The notes under the pieces were generated by a model, which did not search any database, was not told where the DNA came from, and saw nothing but the letters and a program-made list of their open reading frames with translations. The translations under genes and the position numbers were made by a program. Shown here in pieces: positions 63,740 to 64,000 of a DNA stretch of 64,000 nt. Position 1 is the first letter of the stretch. Each line of letters begins with the position of its first letter. This DNA comes from Hermatobates lingyangjiaoensis (taxonomy: Eukaryota > Arthropoda > Insecta > Hemiptera > Hermatobatidae), in NCBI GenBank assembly GCA_026182355.1, contig JAPFBL010000559.1, positions 124,001 through 188,000 of the forward strand, given 5' to 3'.

Positions 63740-63905
63740 ATTTCACATAAACACGTGAAATAACAATCAATGATCAAACCACAATATGAAATGAGAAAAC
63801 AAGACATAGATCTTTCAACCGTAACAAGCTGTCTTGTTACGGTTGAAAGTTCTTAGTCTTGTTTTCCCATTTCATATTGTGGTTTGATCAGTGATATATA
63901 TATGT
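63697..63905. repeat. (TA)n and P1 palindrome, centre truncated
   Basis: A (TA)n run (63697-63737), then P1 arms agatttcacataaacacgtg / gttttcccatttcatattg. The arms meet at caagctgtcttg, so the CTGACGA box is gone. Confidence 0.7.
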
Positions 63906-64000
63906 ATATATTTTAAAAATTATATTCCTAAAACTATGAGTTTAGTAATTAGATTTGGAAAAATATATACGCATATATTTTTTATTTTGAATACCACATT

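Overview
The window is nuclear DNA of an animal, most likely an arthropod. It shows GT-AG introns, A+T-rich non-coding DNA, and a mix of transposons: Jockey/R1-like non-LTR elements, mariner, hAT, pogo-like MITEs, Helitrons, tRNA-derived SINEs and Penelope-like elements. No prokaryotic gene organisation, rRNA or CRISPR array is visible. The species cannot be fixed from the sequence alone.

Positions 1312-38152 (+) hold the 3' 27 coding exons of SPT6 (SUPT6H), the transcription elongation factor and histone chaperone. The gene enters from the left with its first coding exon(s) missing. The 27 exons join in one frame (4893 nt, 1630 residues plus TAG) and cover the acidic N-terminal region, helix-turn-helix core, YqgF fold, HhH, DLD, S1, tandem SH2 and a Thr-Pro-rich tail. 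The introns are filled with repeats.

Positions 47488-40023 (-) hold a second, convergent gene. I assemble eight exons into one frame of about 389 residues with an N-terminal signal-peptide-like segment, repeated Leu-rich helical units resembling the mesothelin/otoancorin/stereocilin family, and a hydrophobic C-terminus. The frame closes only if the second of two closely spaced AG acceptors is used at three exons. One exon overlaps a SINE.

Positions 47.5-64 kb show no host gene I can support. They hold decayed hAT, non-LTR, Helitron and SINE copies and dense clusters of palindromic elements embedded in (TA)n microsatellites.

The most striking signal is spread across the whole window. There are at least a dozen sequence families, often as inverted (palindromic) pairs flanked by (TA)n. 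Most carry the hammerhead ribozyme layout CTGANGA - stem II - GAAA - tiny stem III - UH, closed by a short stem I. One of them lies just downstream of a reading frame resembling the C-terminal end of a Penelope-like retroelement protein. I read the families as pseudo-LTRs of Penelope-like elements or retrozyme-like derivatives that accumulate in TA microsatellites. Clusters are at 14.7-16.0, 44.5-46.0 and 53.4-55.8 kb.

Other notable structures: a minisatellite in an SPT6 intron that appears to have grown from the exon's own 3' splice site; an inverted Helitron pair flanking ten SPT6 exons; a foldback mariner MITE; and nested SINE insertions with clean target-site duplications.
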